Source: an uncultured Saprospiraceae bacterium
GTDB taxonomy: Bacteria; Bacteroidota; Bacteroidia; Chitinophagales; Saprospiraceae
Length of the DNA stretch: 64,000 nt
Reading direction: 5' to 3'
Assembly (NCBI GenBank): GCA_938007965.1
Contig: CALLMH010000045.1
Coordinates: 22,445-86,444, forward strand
Shown here: piece by piece, positions 52,727 through 62,219 of the stretch
How the letters are laid out: each line of letters opens with the position of its first letter
Position numbering within the stretch: position 1 is the first letter of the stretch
Made by a program: the position numbers and the translations under genes
Notes under the pieces: generated by a model
Told to the model about the DNA's origin: nothing
Seen by the model: only the letters and a program-made list of their open reading frames with translations
Database searches by the model: none

Positions 52727-55525
52727 TTGAAATTAAGTATTTACATAGTAATTATTTTTTTAATATGTTTTTCAGTTCATCTGAATGGCCAGGCTCCTAC
52801 TGTCAAAAAAGACAAAAAGGAGGTCAAGATAGATAGAACTAAGAATCAATCTGAAGCTGATTCCTTGCGTCGAGTCGCTATAGCAAATAGTGTAAGTGAC
52901 ACCATACCCAATGGATCAATCGATACAAGCCGCACGAGTAGGGTATTAACGGATACCACTTTCTCCAAAGTATCTGATCCAAATGAAGAGGTGAAAATTT
53001 CCAATGATGGACTTGATGATATTATCGATTACGGATCAACAGACAGTAGCTATATCGATGTAAAAGAAAAGCAAATACATTTGTTTGGTAATGCATTTGT
53101 AAAATATAAGAAATACGATCTGAAAGCGGGTTATATTATTTTTGATTTTGAGAAAAATGAAGCCTCAGCATTCCAATTAGAAGATAAACAAGGCAAAAAA
53201 ACTCAAAAACCTGACTTTACAGACGGTACCAACAATTTTAAATCAAATGGATTAAGATTCAATTTTAAAACTACCAAAGGTTTAATCTTTGATGCTGTTA
53301 CACAAGAAGGGGAATTTACAATACACGGATCGAGAACGAAATTCGTAAGTCAAGATTCTGATTCCACCTTGATAGATGATCAGATATATAATGAGCACGC
53401 TAGACTGACTACTTGTGATGCGGATCATCCGCATTTTGCATTTAGAGTGAGGAAGTTGAAAGTAGTCCCCAACAAACTGGCTATTATGGGGCTGTCACAG
53501 TTAGAAATTATGGGGATACCGACACCTGTTGTCCTTCCATTTGGGTTTTTTCCATTGGTCGAGGGGCGTTCGAGTGGTATTATATTTCCTAATAATTTCG
53601 AATATGATGATAATCTAGGTATTGGTTTTCGAGAAATAGGTTACTACTTCCCAGGGAATGACTACGTAGATCTAAGAATAACTGGAGACATCTATACGAG
53701 AGGAACTCATAGACTCAATGCAAGGTCCCAATATAAGAAACGGTACAAATATAATGGTAATCTGACATTGAGCTATGCAAATAATATAGGTGAGAGCCGA
53801 TTAGATGCAACAACTACGTCCAGGAAGTCATTTGCCATCAAGCTAGTACACAATCAAGATCCAAAAGCACATCCTTACAGGAGTATCAGTGGAAATATTA
53901 ATCTATCGACGAATCGGCATGATCAGATAAATTCTACATCATTTGAAAATATCGTTGACAATAAGATTACGTCTAACTTTTACTATAAGCACAGTATGCC
54001 AGGGACTCCATTTACATTTAGCTCGGCTTTTACTCATTTTCAAGATAATCAGACTCGAAGGGTAGATATTACATTACCTGATGTGAAACTTAATATGAAT
54101 ACCATCTATCCGTTCAAATCTGACAAAGGAGGAAAAGAAGGCTGGTACGAGAGGATCACTTTTGATTATGATGCTAAGTTTAAGAATTATGTACAGGCTA
54201 CAGATACGACCTTGTTTACGAGTGAGGTATGGGATAATCTCCAGACTGGACTATCTCATAAAGCCACATCAGGGGCAAATTTTAATGTACTGAAGTATTT
54301 TAATGTCAGTGTCAATGCTGATTTAGAGCAGTTTGTACTTACTAGGAGACAAAGTAGAATGCTAGATCCTGAAATTATTTTGGATAGTATTGGGATAGAA
54401 GTAGACCAAGAGGGAGTGAGAAAAATACTGTACGATACTACGTATGGTATGATTAATGAAACTTTCGAAAATGGACTCGCTACGGTAGAAAAATTTGGAA
54501 TGGGTATGAGCATAAACACCCAACGATTTGCAACTGTAAGATTTAAGAAAGGCTGGCTAAGAGGGCTGAGACATACCGCAAAACCATCTGTCGGATTCTC
54601 TTATAGGCCTGATACACAGGAACGGTACCAAGATTCTGTCCAGGTATCGTCCAATCCAAACATGATTGATGAAGTAACTTATTTCAATCCCTATCGAAGT
54701 GGAGCATTCAATCCCAGTTTCAATCCCAAACAGATGGCTCTTACTTACCGGATCAATAACTTTTTCGAGGGGAAATATTGGTCCAAGCAAGACAGTACGG
54801 AGAAAAAGTTTAAACTATTAAATAATCTCAATATTGATGGGAGCTATAATTTTGCAGCGGATTCATTGAAGTTTAGTCCGCTTAATATTAGAGGGAATAC
54901 GCAGTTCTTTAAAGGGGTGACATCTTTGAACTTTGACGCGAGATATCAATTTTATGAAAAAAATAAAAATGGTAGACTGACAAATGAAACGGTATGGAGT
55001 AGGAGTCGGCGCCCTGTCAAGTTCGATGTCTTCAATGTGACTGTGACCAATGGATTGACGATAGGTAAGATCAGAGGGATGCTCTTTGGAGATGATGATA
55101 AGCCAGATAACAGTGATCGAGAAGGTCAGAGTGATCGTAAAAATGAAAAAAAGCAAGGTAAATCTCTAGCCGACTGGGTAGATAACTTTAGAATTAATCA
55201 CCAATTCAGATATCGTATCCAAAAGCAAAATAATGGCGTAGATACTGGATTTGTACAATCTCACTCTGTTCAGTTTTCTGGGAATATAGAATTGACCGAT
55301 AGCTGGAACCTGTCCATTGCCAATATCTCCTATGATCTAATAAATAAGAGGTTCGTATTCCCTCAGTTCTCCTTAAATAGGGATCTTCACTGTTGGACGA
55401 TGCAGTTTAGTTGGGCGCCAGCTATCGAAGTATATAGCTTTTTCATCGGGGTGAAATCCAGTTCTTTGAGCTTTATGAAGTATGATTACGGGCAGCGGAA
55501 TTCAGGAAGATTAACAGGGAGGTAG
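52727..55525 (+). CDS. lptD: LPS-assembly protein LptD-like outer-membrane barrel
   Basis: Inserts lipopolysaccharide into the outer leaflet of the outer membrane. The 932-residue protein has a signal sequence (KLSIYIVIIFLICFSVHLNGQ), an OstA/LptA-like jelly-roll domain (about 105-260: DVKEKQIHLFGNAFVKYKKYDLKAGYI, RLTTCDADHPHFAFRVRKLKVVPN) and a large C-terminal barrel. The motif RLTTCDADHPHF is typical of the Bacteroidota LptD group. Translation starts at a TTG (52727): upstream in-frame codons run to a stop without ATG. It is divergent from the amidase, so the two share a short promoter region. Confidence 0.93.
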   Translation: MKLSIYIVIIFLICFSVHLNGQAPTVKKDKKEVKIDRTKNQSEADSLRRVAIANSVSDTIPNGSIDTSRTSRVLTDTTFSKVSDPNEEVKISNDGLDDIIDYGSTDSSYIDVKEKQIHLFGNAFVKYKKYDLKAGYIIFDFEKNEASAFQLEDKQGKKTQKPDFTDGTNNFKSNGLRFNFKTTKGLIFDAVTQEGEFTIHGSRTKFVSQDSDSTLIDDQIYNEHARLTTCDADHPHFAFRVRKLKVVPNKLAIMGLSQLEIMGIPTPVVLPFGFFPLVEGRSSGIIFPNNFEYDDNLGIGFREIGYYFPGNDYVDLRITGDIYTRGTHRLNARSQYKKRYKYNGNLTLSYANNIGESRLDATTTSRKSFAIKLVHNQDPKAHPYRSISGNINLSTNRHDQINSTSFENIVDNKITSNFYYKHSMPGTPFTFSSAFTHFQDNQTRRVDITLPDVKLNMNTIYPFKSDKGGKEGWYERITFDYDAKFKNYVQATDTTLFTSEVWDNLQTGLSHKATSGANFNVLKYFNVSVNADLEQFVLTRRQSRMLDPEIILDSIGIEVDQEGVRKILYDTTYGMINETFENGLATVEKFGMGMSINTQRFATVRFKKGWLRGLRHTAKPSVGFSYRPDTQERYQDSVQVSSNPNMIDEVTYFNPYRSGAFNPSFNPKQMALTYRINNFFEGKYWSKQDSTEKKFKLLNNLNIDGSYNFAADSLKFSPLNIRGNTQFFKGVTSLNFDARYQFYEKNKNGRLTNETVWSRSRRPVKFDVFNVTVTNGLTIGKIRGMLFGDDDKPDNSDREGQSDRKNEKKQGKSLADWVDNFRINHQFRYRIQKQNNGVDTGFVQSHSVQFSGNIELTDSWNLSIANISYDLINKRFVFPQFSLNRDLHCWTMQFSWAPAIEVYSFFIGVKSSSLSFMKYDYGQRNSGRLTGR

Positions 55526-55861
55526 CGACACTAGAGATTTGTGAATATGTCATTCGGAAATCCTGATGTTATTAGAGTATGACTATCCAACGCTGATTCT
55601 TCAATACGATCTCTAAGGGAATATTTTATACTCAGATGTGCTGTTACTCACTGATAGTCTTATTGTTGTATTTTATTTGTAGATGGCGTAGATTAAATAG
55701 AAAGTTAATTGTATGCAAAAATTTCTAATTTGGTTAAATTATTAGAATTAATTCGAGGATAAACATATATTTGCAAAAATATTATTTGCTGGAAGGGGTT
55801 CTGACTTCTTAGAATACAAATAATATTTCTTTATAAATAAAATAGAATTACAAAGATTATA
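55526..55861. other. Intergenic region upstream of the Lrp/AsnC gene
   Basis: 336 bp. A plausible -7 element TATATTTG (55766-55773), a perfect TAnnTTTG match, lies about 90 bp before the Lrp start. No good -33 element is visible. No gene or repeat is seen in the rest. Confidence 0.5.
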
Positions 55862-56335
55862 ATGGATAAGATAGACTTAAAAATATTAAAGTTATTACAG
55901 GAAAATAGTAAAATTACAAACTTAGATCTTTCAAAGAAGATAGGACTTTCTCCTGCACCTACATTAGAGAGAGTTAAGAAGTTAGAACAGAGTGGAATCA
56001 TACTTAGTTATCATGCAAAGGTAGATGCCGCTGCGATAGGGCTTAATGTAAGAACATTCATATTAGTATCTCTAGCATGGCAGAAAGAAAATGCACTAGA
56101 GAACTTTATCGCTAAAGTGAATGCTATAGATGAAATTACGGAGTGTTATATCATTACTGGTGATGCAGATTTCTTAGTGAAGGTTGTTTGTAAAGATATT
56201 CCTACTTATGAAAAGCTTTTATTCAAGACATTGTCACAGATTGATGAAATCGAAAGATTAAAAACGTTGATGACTCTAAGCAAAGTGAAGAAAGAAAAAG
56301 TATTGCCATTCTTCTATGAAGATGAGTCGAAATAG
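55862..56335 (+). CDS. Lrp/AsnC-family transcriptional regulator
   Basis: The 157-residue DNA-binding protein has the typical N-terminal winged helix (MDKIDLKILKLLQENSKITNLDLSKKIGLSPAPTLERVKKLEQSGII, about 1-50) and the C-terminal RAM effector-binding domain (about 65-145, VRTFILVSLAW, ITECYIITGDADFLVKV). The length fits the family (about 150-165). Such proteins sense amino acids and form octamers that wrap DNA. The target genes are not known. A short palindromic run AAGTGATCACTT just after its stop may act as a terminator. It is not the likely regulator of the locus operator, which has direct, not inverted, repeats. Confidence 0.93.
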   Translation: MDKIDLKILKLLQENSKITNLDLSKKIGLSPAPTLERVKKLEQSGIILSYHAKVDAAAIGLNVRTFILVSLAWQKENALENFIAKVNAIDEITECYIITGDADFLVKVVCKDIPTYEKLLFKTLSQIDEIERLKTLMTLSKVKKEKVLPFFYEDESK

Positions 56336-56468
56336 AGATTAAGTGATCACTTTTTAGTGATTGTAGATATATACAAATGCTGGATATGGGAAACTGTATT
56401 CAGCATTTTTGTAGGTAGCTGTATTTATATATTTGGAATTATTATGAGGACTATTATTGTGAAATTAG

Positions 56469-57269
56469 ATGAGTAAGAAAAAAGAAAGTCTCTTATGGGA
56501 GTTTCACAGAGAAAATGAATCCAGGACACATTATATCTTGGGTACGATGCATGTGAAGAGCGAGGAAGCTTACACCCCGGTGTCTATATCTAAGCATTAT
56601 ATGGAACTGTGCCACACCTATGTCGGCGAGATGGATTTGAATGATCCAGAATTATCCAATATAGGAGATTATTTTATGAATCAAGATGGATTGCTACTTG
56701 TGGATCTTATAGGCAGTAAGAAATACAATAAGTATCGAAAGATAATCATAAAAGCATTCGATATAGATCTTGACGATATAGCGCATTATAAGCCATTGGT
56801 GATCTCTAATATGATCGGGGAGTCAGTCATATCGAAGAGCTATGATCTAGCACTCGATCACTTTCTATGGGAGTATGCTCAAGCTATAGGAATGGAGATG
56901 AAAGGATTGGAATCTGCATCTGATCAATTCGAAATCATGGAGTCCATACCGATGGAAGCACAACTTAAAGGTCTGAAATCTTGTGTAAAAAATGTGAAAA
57001 CATTCCGATCTAAAGTGCTGAAAATGTCAGAGCTATATGCAGATGGAGAACTCACGAAACTGTACAAATCAGCCAAAAAATCTATGGGCGAATTAAGAAA
57101 GCTTATGATCTATGATAGGAATGCCAAGATGACCGAACGACTGATAGACATAACAGCCAATGGTGCCACATTTGCAGCTGTAGGCGCTGCACACCTAGGT
57201 GGTGCAAAAGGAATGCTACGAGCTCTTAAAAAAGCGGGATTTAAAGTAAGTTCTATCAAAATCAAGTAG
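56469..57269 (+). CDS. TraB/GumN-family protein
   Basis: The 266-residue protein has the family signature near the N-terminus (YILGTMHVKSEEAYTPV, with G25-T26-M27-H28) and a second conserved motif near the C-terminus (GATFAAVGAAHLGGAKGMLRALKKAGF, the G-A-x-H-L-G-G pattern). TraB-like proteins share a possible metalloprotease-like active site with Erea/ChaN relatives, based on the conserved His/Glu (ELYADGEL). No signal peptide is visible, so it is probably cytosolic here. The physiological role is unknown. It is not in an operon with the Lrp gene (133-bp gap). Confidence 0.88.
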   Translation: MSKKKESLLWEFHRENESRTHYILGTMHVKSEEAYTPVSISKHYMELCHTYVGEMDLNDPELSNIGDYFMNQDGLLLVDLIGSKKYNKYRKIIIKAFDIDLDDIAHYKPLVISNMIGESVISKSYDLALDHFLWEYAQAIGMEMKGLESASDQFEIMESIPMEAQLKGLKSCVKNVKTFRSKVLKMSELYADGELTKLYKSAKKSMGELRKLMIYDRNAKMTERLIDITANGATFAAVGAAHLGGAKGMLRALKKAGFKVSSIKIK

Positions 57270-57345
57270 AAGTAATGAAATAACGTTCGTGTTTCAGCTA
57301 AAATTATAATTCTAAGATGTCGGTGAACTCAATTTTATATTCTAA

Positions 57346-58782
57346 TCAATCAACACTGAAAGTATAAGGGAACTCTCCTGGATAGTTCTCATAGTATCCA
57401 TTAAAGACGACACTGCCAGAATAATTGGTCATGGTTTCTATGATTTCATTTACGGTGGCTACTTTATTCTTATTGATAGATGTGATGATATATCCTGGTT
57501 CTATATTCGCTTCGCCAGCTTTACTATTTCGGAATACGCTGACCACGTATACCCCTTTGTTACCAGTTTTGGCGATTTCATTGGAATCCATTTCTCTTAA
57601 TTCGAATCCGATATTTGTTAAGACTTTATCCTTCCTGACCGCTATGAAGTCTGTCGTGTTGAGTTGATTTCTAAGTATAACACTTGTGTTTTTGTTTTCG
57701 CCATCTCGCCAATATGCGATTTTTATTTCATCTCCTGGTCTTTGCTGACCTATGATCTCCATGAATTGTGGGGTAGTATTTGTGGGTATATTGTCGATAG
57801 ATAGTATGACATCACCTACCTTGAGTCCTCCAGATTTGGCAGCTCCATTTTGAGTAAGTGCGTCTACCATGACGCCTTTTACTTCTGGTAATTTGAGTTC
57901 GTCAGCCATGTCAGAGTTGATATCGTATATGGTGACTCCCATCCAACCCCGTTGTACCGCCCCAAATTCTTTGATATCACGGACTACTTTTTTAACGAGG
58001 AGTGACGGTATAGCAAATGAAAATCCTTCGTACCCACCGGATGAAGATAGGATGGCAGTGTTGATACCTACTAGTTCTCCATTGGTGTTGATCATCGCAC
58101 CTCCACTATTTCCGGGATTAACTGCGGCATCAGTTTGGATGAATGATTCTATTCCTTGTTTTTCGAGGATATTGATACTTCTAGCCTTGGCACTTACGAT
58201 TCCAGCGGTCACTGTTGATTGTAATCGAAATGGATTGCCCACAGCGAGTACCCATTCTCCGATTTGCAATGAATCAGAATTCCCGAATACTACAAACGGT
58301 AATTGTTCGCTTTCTATTTTTAGTAATGCAAGATCAGTCTGATCATCGAATCCTAATACTTTTGCTTTGTATTCTCTGTTGTCATTGAGAGTTACTTGGA
58401 TCGTTTCTCCGCCTTTGATTACATGGTGGTTAGTGACGATGTATCCGTCATTACTGATGATGACCCCACTCCCAGTACTCTTTGATACTTTTTTGGTATG
58501 ATAGGTACTGCCAGGTACAGGTATACTGCTCTCTATGAAAACTACAGCTGCTCGACTGGTCTCAGCGGCATCTATAAAGTCTGTTGGCGCTGAAGATCTA
58601 AATATTTTTTCTGCCCTTTCTGATAATATGAATTCAGACTCTGCAGCTAATCTTGCCTTAGCTCGTTGCTCGACGTAGATTTCTGTGGTAGGACTGAAGT
58701 AAAACACATATGCACTCACTCCGATAAATGCTCCTAAAATTGAGCTAACTAATGTCAATAGTATGATGGAATTATTTTTCAT
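57346..58782 (-). CDS. HtrA/Deg-family periplasmic serine protease with two PDZ domains
   Basis: A protein-quality-control protease. The start at 58782 (MKNNSIILLTLVSSILGAFIG) is chosen because it gives a signal peptide directly. The longer frame to 58944 adds a 54-residue leader without coding character. From that start the 478-residue protein has the trypsin-like domain with a complete triad: His120 (TNHHVI), Asp150 (TDLALLKI) and Ser226 (NPGNSGGAM). Two PDZ domains follow: the first at about 275-370 (QRGWMGVTIYDIN, GAAKSGGLKVGDVI), and a second C-terminal one at about 385-478 (IGFELREMDSNEIAKTG, GYIITSINKNKV). A palindrome at 59009-59032 lies about 230 bp upstream. Confidence 0.93.
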   Translation of the reverse strand: MKNNSIILLTLVSSILGAFIGVSAYVFYFSPTTEIYVEQRAKARLAAESEFILSERAEKIFRSSAPTDFIDAAETSRAAVVFIESSIPVPGSTYHTKKVSKSTGSGVIISNDGYIVTNHHVIKGGETIQVTLNDNREYKAKVLGFDDQTDLALLKIESEQLPFVVFGNSDSLQIGEWVLAVGNPFRLQSTVTAGIVSAKARSINILEKQGIESFIQTDAAVNPGNSGGAMINTNGELVGINTAILSSSGGYEGFSFAIPSLLVKKVVRDIKEFGAVQRGWMGVTIYDINSDMADELKLPEVKGVMVDALTQNGAAKSGGLKVGDVILSIDNIPTNTTPQFMEIIGQQRPGDEIKIAYWRDGENKNTSVILRNQLNTTDFIAVRKDKVLTNIGFELREMDSNEIAKTGNKGVYVVSVFRNSKAGEANIEPGYIITSINKNKVATVNEIIETMTNYSGSVVFNGYYENYPGEFPYTFSVD

Positions 58783-59211
58783 GAGAGTAATTTTTAATTC
58801 ACATTTTTCTGAAAATGCTAATTTACATATTATTACGTATGTATTATAATTGTAATATATAAAATGTACTGTATGTGCTACATAAATATTAGAATGGTTT
58901 ATAAAAGCCGACATCAAATAGCAAATTAGCAATTCGAAGATCAAAACAATTAGTTTCTACGATTAACTTAAGTTCTACTTGTTAACCTTCAAAAAAGTAA
59001 ATGATCCTATGTTGGCCGCAGAAGGTCAACATATTGCACAGATTATACTACTGTTGCATATCCAATAAAATCTTTACGATGTTAATTTCTACCTCATTGA
59101 TTCCTTACAGTTCGATATAAGATGTATTAGAAAATACGTGATTTTCAATTTGACTATTACCATTTTCATTTTAATAGGTAATGAATATTATTTCATTAAT
59201 ATTTATCAAGG
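58783..59211. other. Intergenic region upstream of htrA
   Basis: 429 bp between the htrA start and the msrA stop, both on the minus strand. It contains a 24-bp inverted repeat at 59009-59032 and must hold the htrA promoter, though no strong TAnnTTTG/TTG pair was fixed by eye. Two short frames (60 and 54 codons) look non-coding. Confidence 0.5.
59009..59032. repeat. Inverted repeat upstream of htrA
   Basis: ATGTTGGCC (59009-59017) and GGTCAACAT (59024-59032) form a stem of nine pairs (one G-T) with a 6-nt loop. It could be an operator of htrA or msrA stress regulation, or the remnant of a terminator. There is no T-run after it. Confidence 0.45.
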
Positions 59212-59889
59212 TCAATGTTTTCCCTTCTTCAACAATTCGGGGTATTTAGCTTTAAATCGATTCAATCTTGGCACAGACACTCCGCGTACATACGGTTGGT
59301 TAGGATTTCGCTCTTCGTAATCTTGGTGATATTCTTCTGCATCATAGAATTTTACTAGCGGTTCTATTGTCGTAGTAATAGGTGCATCGAATACTTCATC
59401 CTCTGTAAGTTGGGCTATATATTTTTCTGCGGCTATCTTCTCAGCTTCATTATTGTAGAATATAGTTGATCTATATTGAGTACCTCTATCGGGTCCTTGT
59501 TGATTGAGTGTGGTGGGATCTTGACTGCCGAAAAATACTTTTAACAATGTTTCATAAGATACTATCTCAGGATTGTAGAATACTTCTACTGCTTCTGCGT
59601 GTTCTGTTCTTCCTGCACTGACATCGGAGTAGTTGGCAGTTTTGGCACTTCCTCCAGCATATCCAGAGACAGCTTCTGATACTCCCTCTACAGACTCAAA
59701 TATGGCTTCGACACACCAGAAACAACCACTGGCAAATACAGATGATGTTTCTCCATCTTTATAAACAGGAGGTTTATCAGTTTTTTCTTCAGTTTCCACT
59801 TTGGAATTTTTGGATATTTTATCTGAGGGTTTAGCCGAGCACATAGAAAAAGACATGGCAATCGCTAAAAGGTATGTTATATATGACAT
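59212..59889 (-). CDS. msrA: Peptide methionine sulfoxide reductase A (lipoprotein)
   Basis: Reduces the S-form of methionine sulfoxide in proteins. The 225-residue product has a lipoprotein signal with Cys17 (SFSMC) and a linker, then the MsrA domain (about 48-210). Its active site is SGCFWCVEAIFES, with Cys56 as the nucleophile. Conserved motifs VSGYAGGS, YSDVSAGRTEHAEAVEVFY, FFGSQDPTTLNQQGPDRGTQYRS and the C-terminal EEYHQDYEERNPNQPYVRG follow. The envelope location is unusual only in that many MsrA proteins are cytosolic, but it fits repair of periplasmic or outer-membrane proteins. It lies 95 bp from the SdpI-like gene on the same strand. Confidence 0.95.
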   Translation of the reverse strand: MSYITYLLAIAMSFSMCSAKPSDKISKNSKVETEEKTDKPPVYKDGETSSVFASGCFWCVEAIFESVEGVSEAVSGYAGGSAKTANYSDVSAGRTEHAEAVEVFYNPEIVSYETLLKVFFGSQDPTTLNQQGPDRGTQYRSTIFYNNEAEKIAAEKYIAQLTEDEVFDAPITTTIEPLVKFYDAEEYHQDYEERNPNQPYVRGVSVPRLNRFKAKYPELLKKGKH

Positions 59890-59984
59890 AAGATTAATTT
59901 TTATAATGATATAACTTCAAATCTCGAATTCTGTTTAGCGTAGGTTATTGCTTAACGCAAGATTAACCTATGACTGATCGGTGT

Positions 59985-60347
59985 TTATCGTTCCGAAAAT
60001 TTCTCTTTTAGTTCTTTTTCTGTAAAATAAAATACTCCAGCCGTAATAGCTAATAGTACACCGACCCCTGTGATAGCAAATGAAGTGGGACTATTTGATT
60101 TCTGTGTGTAGAGTTGTAGCGCTAATCCTACCATACCCGCAAGACTCCAAGTAAATAATAAACTAGAAGAGTATACTTGAGCAAAATCCCAAGCAGCTTG
60201 AGACTGCATAGAACGCTTCGTTCTATATCCCATCATATTGTTGATTTCTTTAATTGGTTTTATTTTGAAATAGTATCCCGTTCCAGCTATGATTATATAT
60301 GGTAAAAACATAGAAAGATATTCCCACTGAAAATTACTTGCTTCCAT
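59985..60347 (-). CDS. SdpI/YhfL-like small membrane protein
   Basis: The 120-residue protein has three or four hydrophobic segments (FLPYIIIAGTGYYF, LLFTWSLAGMVGLALQL, FAITGVGVLLAITAGVFYF). Its central motif MMGYRTKRSMQSQAAWDFAQ corresponds to the conserved G-Y-R-T and W segment of the SdpI/YhfL family. SdpI proteins confer immunity to a secreted killing factor in Bacillus, but in Bacteroidota this family is widespread and its function is unknown. The gene start overlaps the 3' end of the upstream futalosine hydrolase gene by 14 bp, hence co-translation. Confidence 0.78.
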   Translation of the reverse strand: MEASNFQWEYLSMFLPYIIIAGTGYYFKIKPIKEINNMMGYRTKRSMQSQAAWDFAQVYSSSLLFTWSLAGMVGLALQLYTQKSNSPTSFAITGVGVLLAITAGVFYFTEKELKEKFSER

Positions 60348-61032
60348 TTGATTCGGATTTCATGATTTTAGTTACGAATTTGATAAGAGATTCATTTAGA
60401 TTATCAATTGCTTTTTGGATCTCCCAGTTTTCTTTATTTCTTGGTTCTACATGATTTGATATGGACCTTAGTTGATTACAATCCATGTCGGCCATTCTAC
60501 AAGCGTATAGGAATCCGGCGCCCTCCATGGTTTCTACATCAGCATCATATTTTGCTTTGATCCTATCTATGCTTGAAGCTTCTCCATTTATTTTATTTAC
60601 AGTGAGGCCTATTACAGCTGGGAGTCCAGAACTAAATTTATTTTTTGTGTTTCTAATCCATCCTTTTTTATAAGGGAATTGATTATGCTCTATCAATCCT
60701 AGATCATACACATCAGTCAGTGACCCGTCTGCCTCTTCTACACCAAGATCTGCGAACCGATCTGATATGACCTCTACGACTTCACCTTTTTTTAGACTCG
60801 TATGATATGCACCTGCGACTCCTACATTGATCGCTACGTCTATAGTCTCTAAACCTTTGAATCTGGCCATACCGAAGGCTGTATTAAGAGCACCCACTCC
60901 AGTGACCAGTGGATAGATTCTGTGTCCATCCAATTGAAAATCGAAAAAAGTCGCTTTCTCAGATTTTTCTTCTAAGTACTTGAGAAATGGAGCTATTTCG
61001 AAAGTTGTAGCTGAAACAATTAGTATTTTCAT
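60334..61032 (-). CDS. mqnB: Futalosine hydrolase
   Basis: Hydrolyses futalosine to dehypoxanthine futalosine in the alternative menaquinone pathway. The 232-residue protein is a nucleoside-phosphorylase-like hydrolase with MKILIVSATTFEIAPFLKYL, LVTGVGALNTAFGMARF, DVAINVGVAGAYHTSLKKGEVVEV, FADLGVEEADG and DVETMEGAGFLYACR (the catalytic Glu region). The loop EVVEVISDRFADLG is typical of MqnB rather than of MTA/SAH nucleosidases. It implies that this organism makes menaquinone by the futalosine route, a trait that differs between Bacteroidota classes. Confidence 0.9.
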   Translation of the reverse strand: MKILIVSATTFEIAPFLKYLEEKSEKATFFDFQLDGHRIYPLVTGVGALNTAFGMARFKGLETIDVAINVGVAGAYHTSLKKGEVVEVISDRFADLGVEEADGSLTDVYDLGLIEHNQFPYKKGWIRNTKNKFSSGLPAVIGLTVNKINGEASSIDRIKAKYDADVETMEGAGFLYACRMADMDCNQLRSISNHVEPRNKENWEIQKAIDNLNESLIKFVTKIMKSESNGSK

Positions 61033-61250
61033 AAATTTAGGAAGTTGTTTTTCTTGATAATTCTTCGTTAGACCTTCTAGTCGTCGTCTTTAGTTGTCAA
61101 AGCTGGTTTTAGCGTAAAAAATGAAAAGTAAAGATCAACGACTATTAATCAATGAGCTAGATAATTTTCTTTGGTCTCTTGAGTGCAGTCATATCGACTT
61201 ATATTATTAAAGATATTGAGGTCTAGTAATATTATTTTTTTGAGCGGATA

Positions 61251-62219
61251 TTAGAAGTTATTCCATTTTTTGACTCTAGTTTTATATCTCTTATTGTCAA
61301 AATTCCACTTATCAGTAGAGCTCATAGCCTCTAACTTAGCTTCCAATTCTGAATCTAAGAAGTCTGCAAAAAAGTTGATTCCGACTAGTGCTTCTATCTC
61401 ATCTATGCTGACGGCGTATTCTTGGAGTTTTCTTTCGCTTCGTTCGTTAGGGATTAAGAATGCGATGGCTTTTTGTTGAGGCTTTTTGATGTCAAGTATT
61501 ATCTTATAAAACATATCAGGGACGGACACTTTATTTCTACCGATCTGCTTGATGATGTGACCATCAGCAAGTACGGGGCCTGATACGATATATAGTTCAT
61601 CATTATCATATGCCCAATCTCTCACAGTTTCTTCCAGCTCTCTCCATATTCCACCATTGAGTTCTTTGGTTTGGGGAGACATATTACTCATGTAGAATGA
61701 TTCTCGCATTGCTTGCTCATTGAAATTCATATCTCCAGCTGGCGCCATATGGCCTCTTGTGTACCCAGAATGTGTATAGTCCTTATGGTAAGCGGATATT
61801 CCTTTTATGGCTTTATCTGGCTTGAATTTTTTAGCTCTTTTTACATTGGGCTTTCTAAGGTTCTCTTCGGTAAGTTTGTAGGCTACCCACTCGGCTTGTT
61901 CGTGTTCTTCGCTGTAGGATAGGGTATAGTACTTATGTTTTACCACTTCTCCTGTTGTAGATTCTGGGAGGAAGGATTTTACAGCGCCATCGATCACTTC
62001 ATCTGATAAGGATACGTCTTGACCTTGATGTTGGTCTGTCGGTGATTGGTCGCCCCAGGAATCTATTTTTACTTGTGATAATAAGTACAGGACTACAAAA
62101 ATAAAGATAAGCCCGATAATCAACCTGAAGACATTCATGCGATTAGATTCGAAGAGGCTTCCGCTTTTCTTTTGTCCATTGTAATCTTTGTTGCTATGAT
62201 TTTTTCTAAATTTTGCCAC
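61251..62219 (-). CDS. Membrane-anchored DNA/RNA non-specific endonuclease (NUC superfamily)
   Basis: The 322-residue protein has an N-terminal membrane segment (about 29-49, NVFRLIIGLIFIFVVLYLLS) and a beta-beta-alpha-metal nuclease domain (about 95-310). The catalytic motif is YTRGHMAPAGDM (His157; the common form is DRGH, here TRGH). The metal-binding Asn and partners lie in SNMSPQTKELNGGIWRELE (N179, N188). The domain is exported or periplasmic, so it may degrade incoming or external DNA for nutrition or defence. It abuts the upstream GNAT gene with no gap. Confidence 0.9.
   Translation of the reverse strand: MAKFRKNHSNKDYNGQKKSGSLFESNRMNVFRLIIGLIFIFVVLYLLSQVKIDSWGDQSPTDQHQGQDVSLSDEVIDGAVKSFLPESTTGEVVKHKYYTLSYSEEHEQAEWVAYKLTEENLRKPNVKRAKKFKPDKAIKGISAYHKDYTHSGYTRGHMAPAGDMNFNEQAMRESFYMSNMSPQTKELNGGIWRELEETVRDWAYDNDELYIVSGPVLADGHIIKQIGRNKVSVPDMFYKIILDIKKPQQKAIAFLIPNERSERKLQEYAVSIDEIEALVGINFFADFLDSELEAKLEAMSSTDKWNFDNKRYKTRVKKWNNF

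Noticed and set aside
55862..56335. Lrp/AsnC protein as regulator of the carbohydrate operator
   Set aside because: It is 10 kb away beyond the repeat, its family binds other site types and responds mostly to amino acids, and the operator has AraC-like direct repeats.
59985..61032. SdpI-like gene as part of a toxin-immunity system
   Set aside because: It overlaps a menaquinone gene, no toxin precursor is nearby, and the family is widespread without such a role in Bacteroidota.
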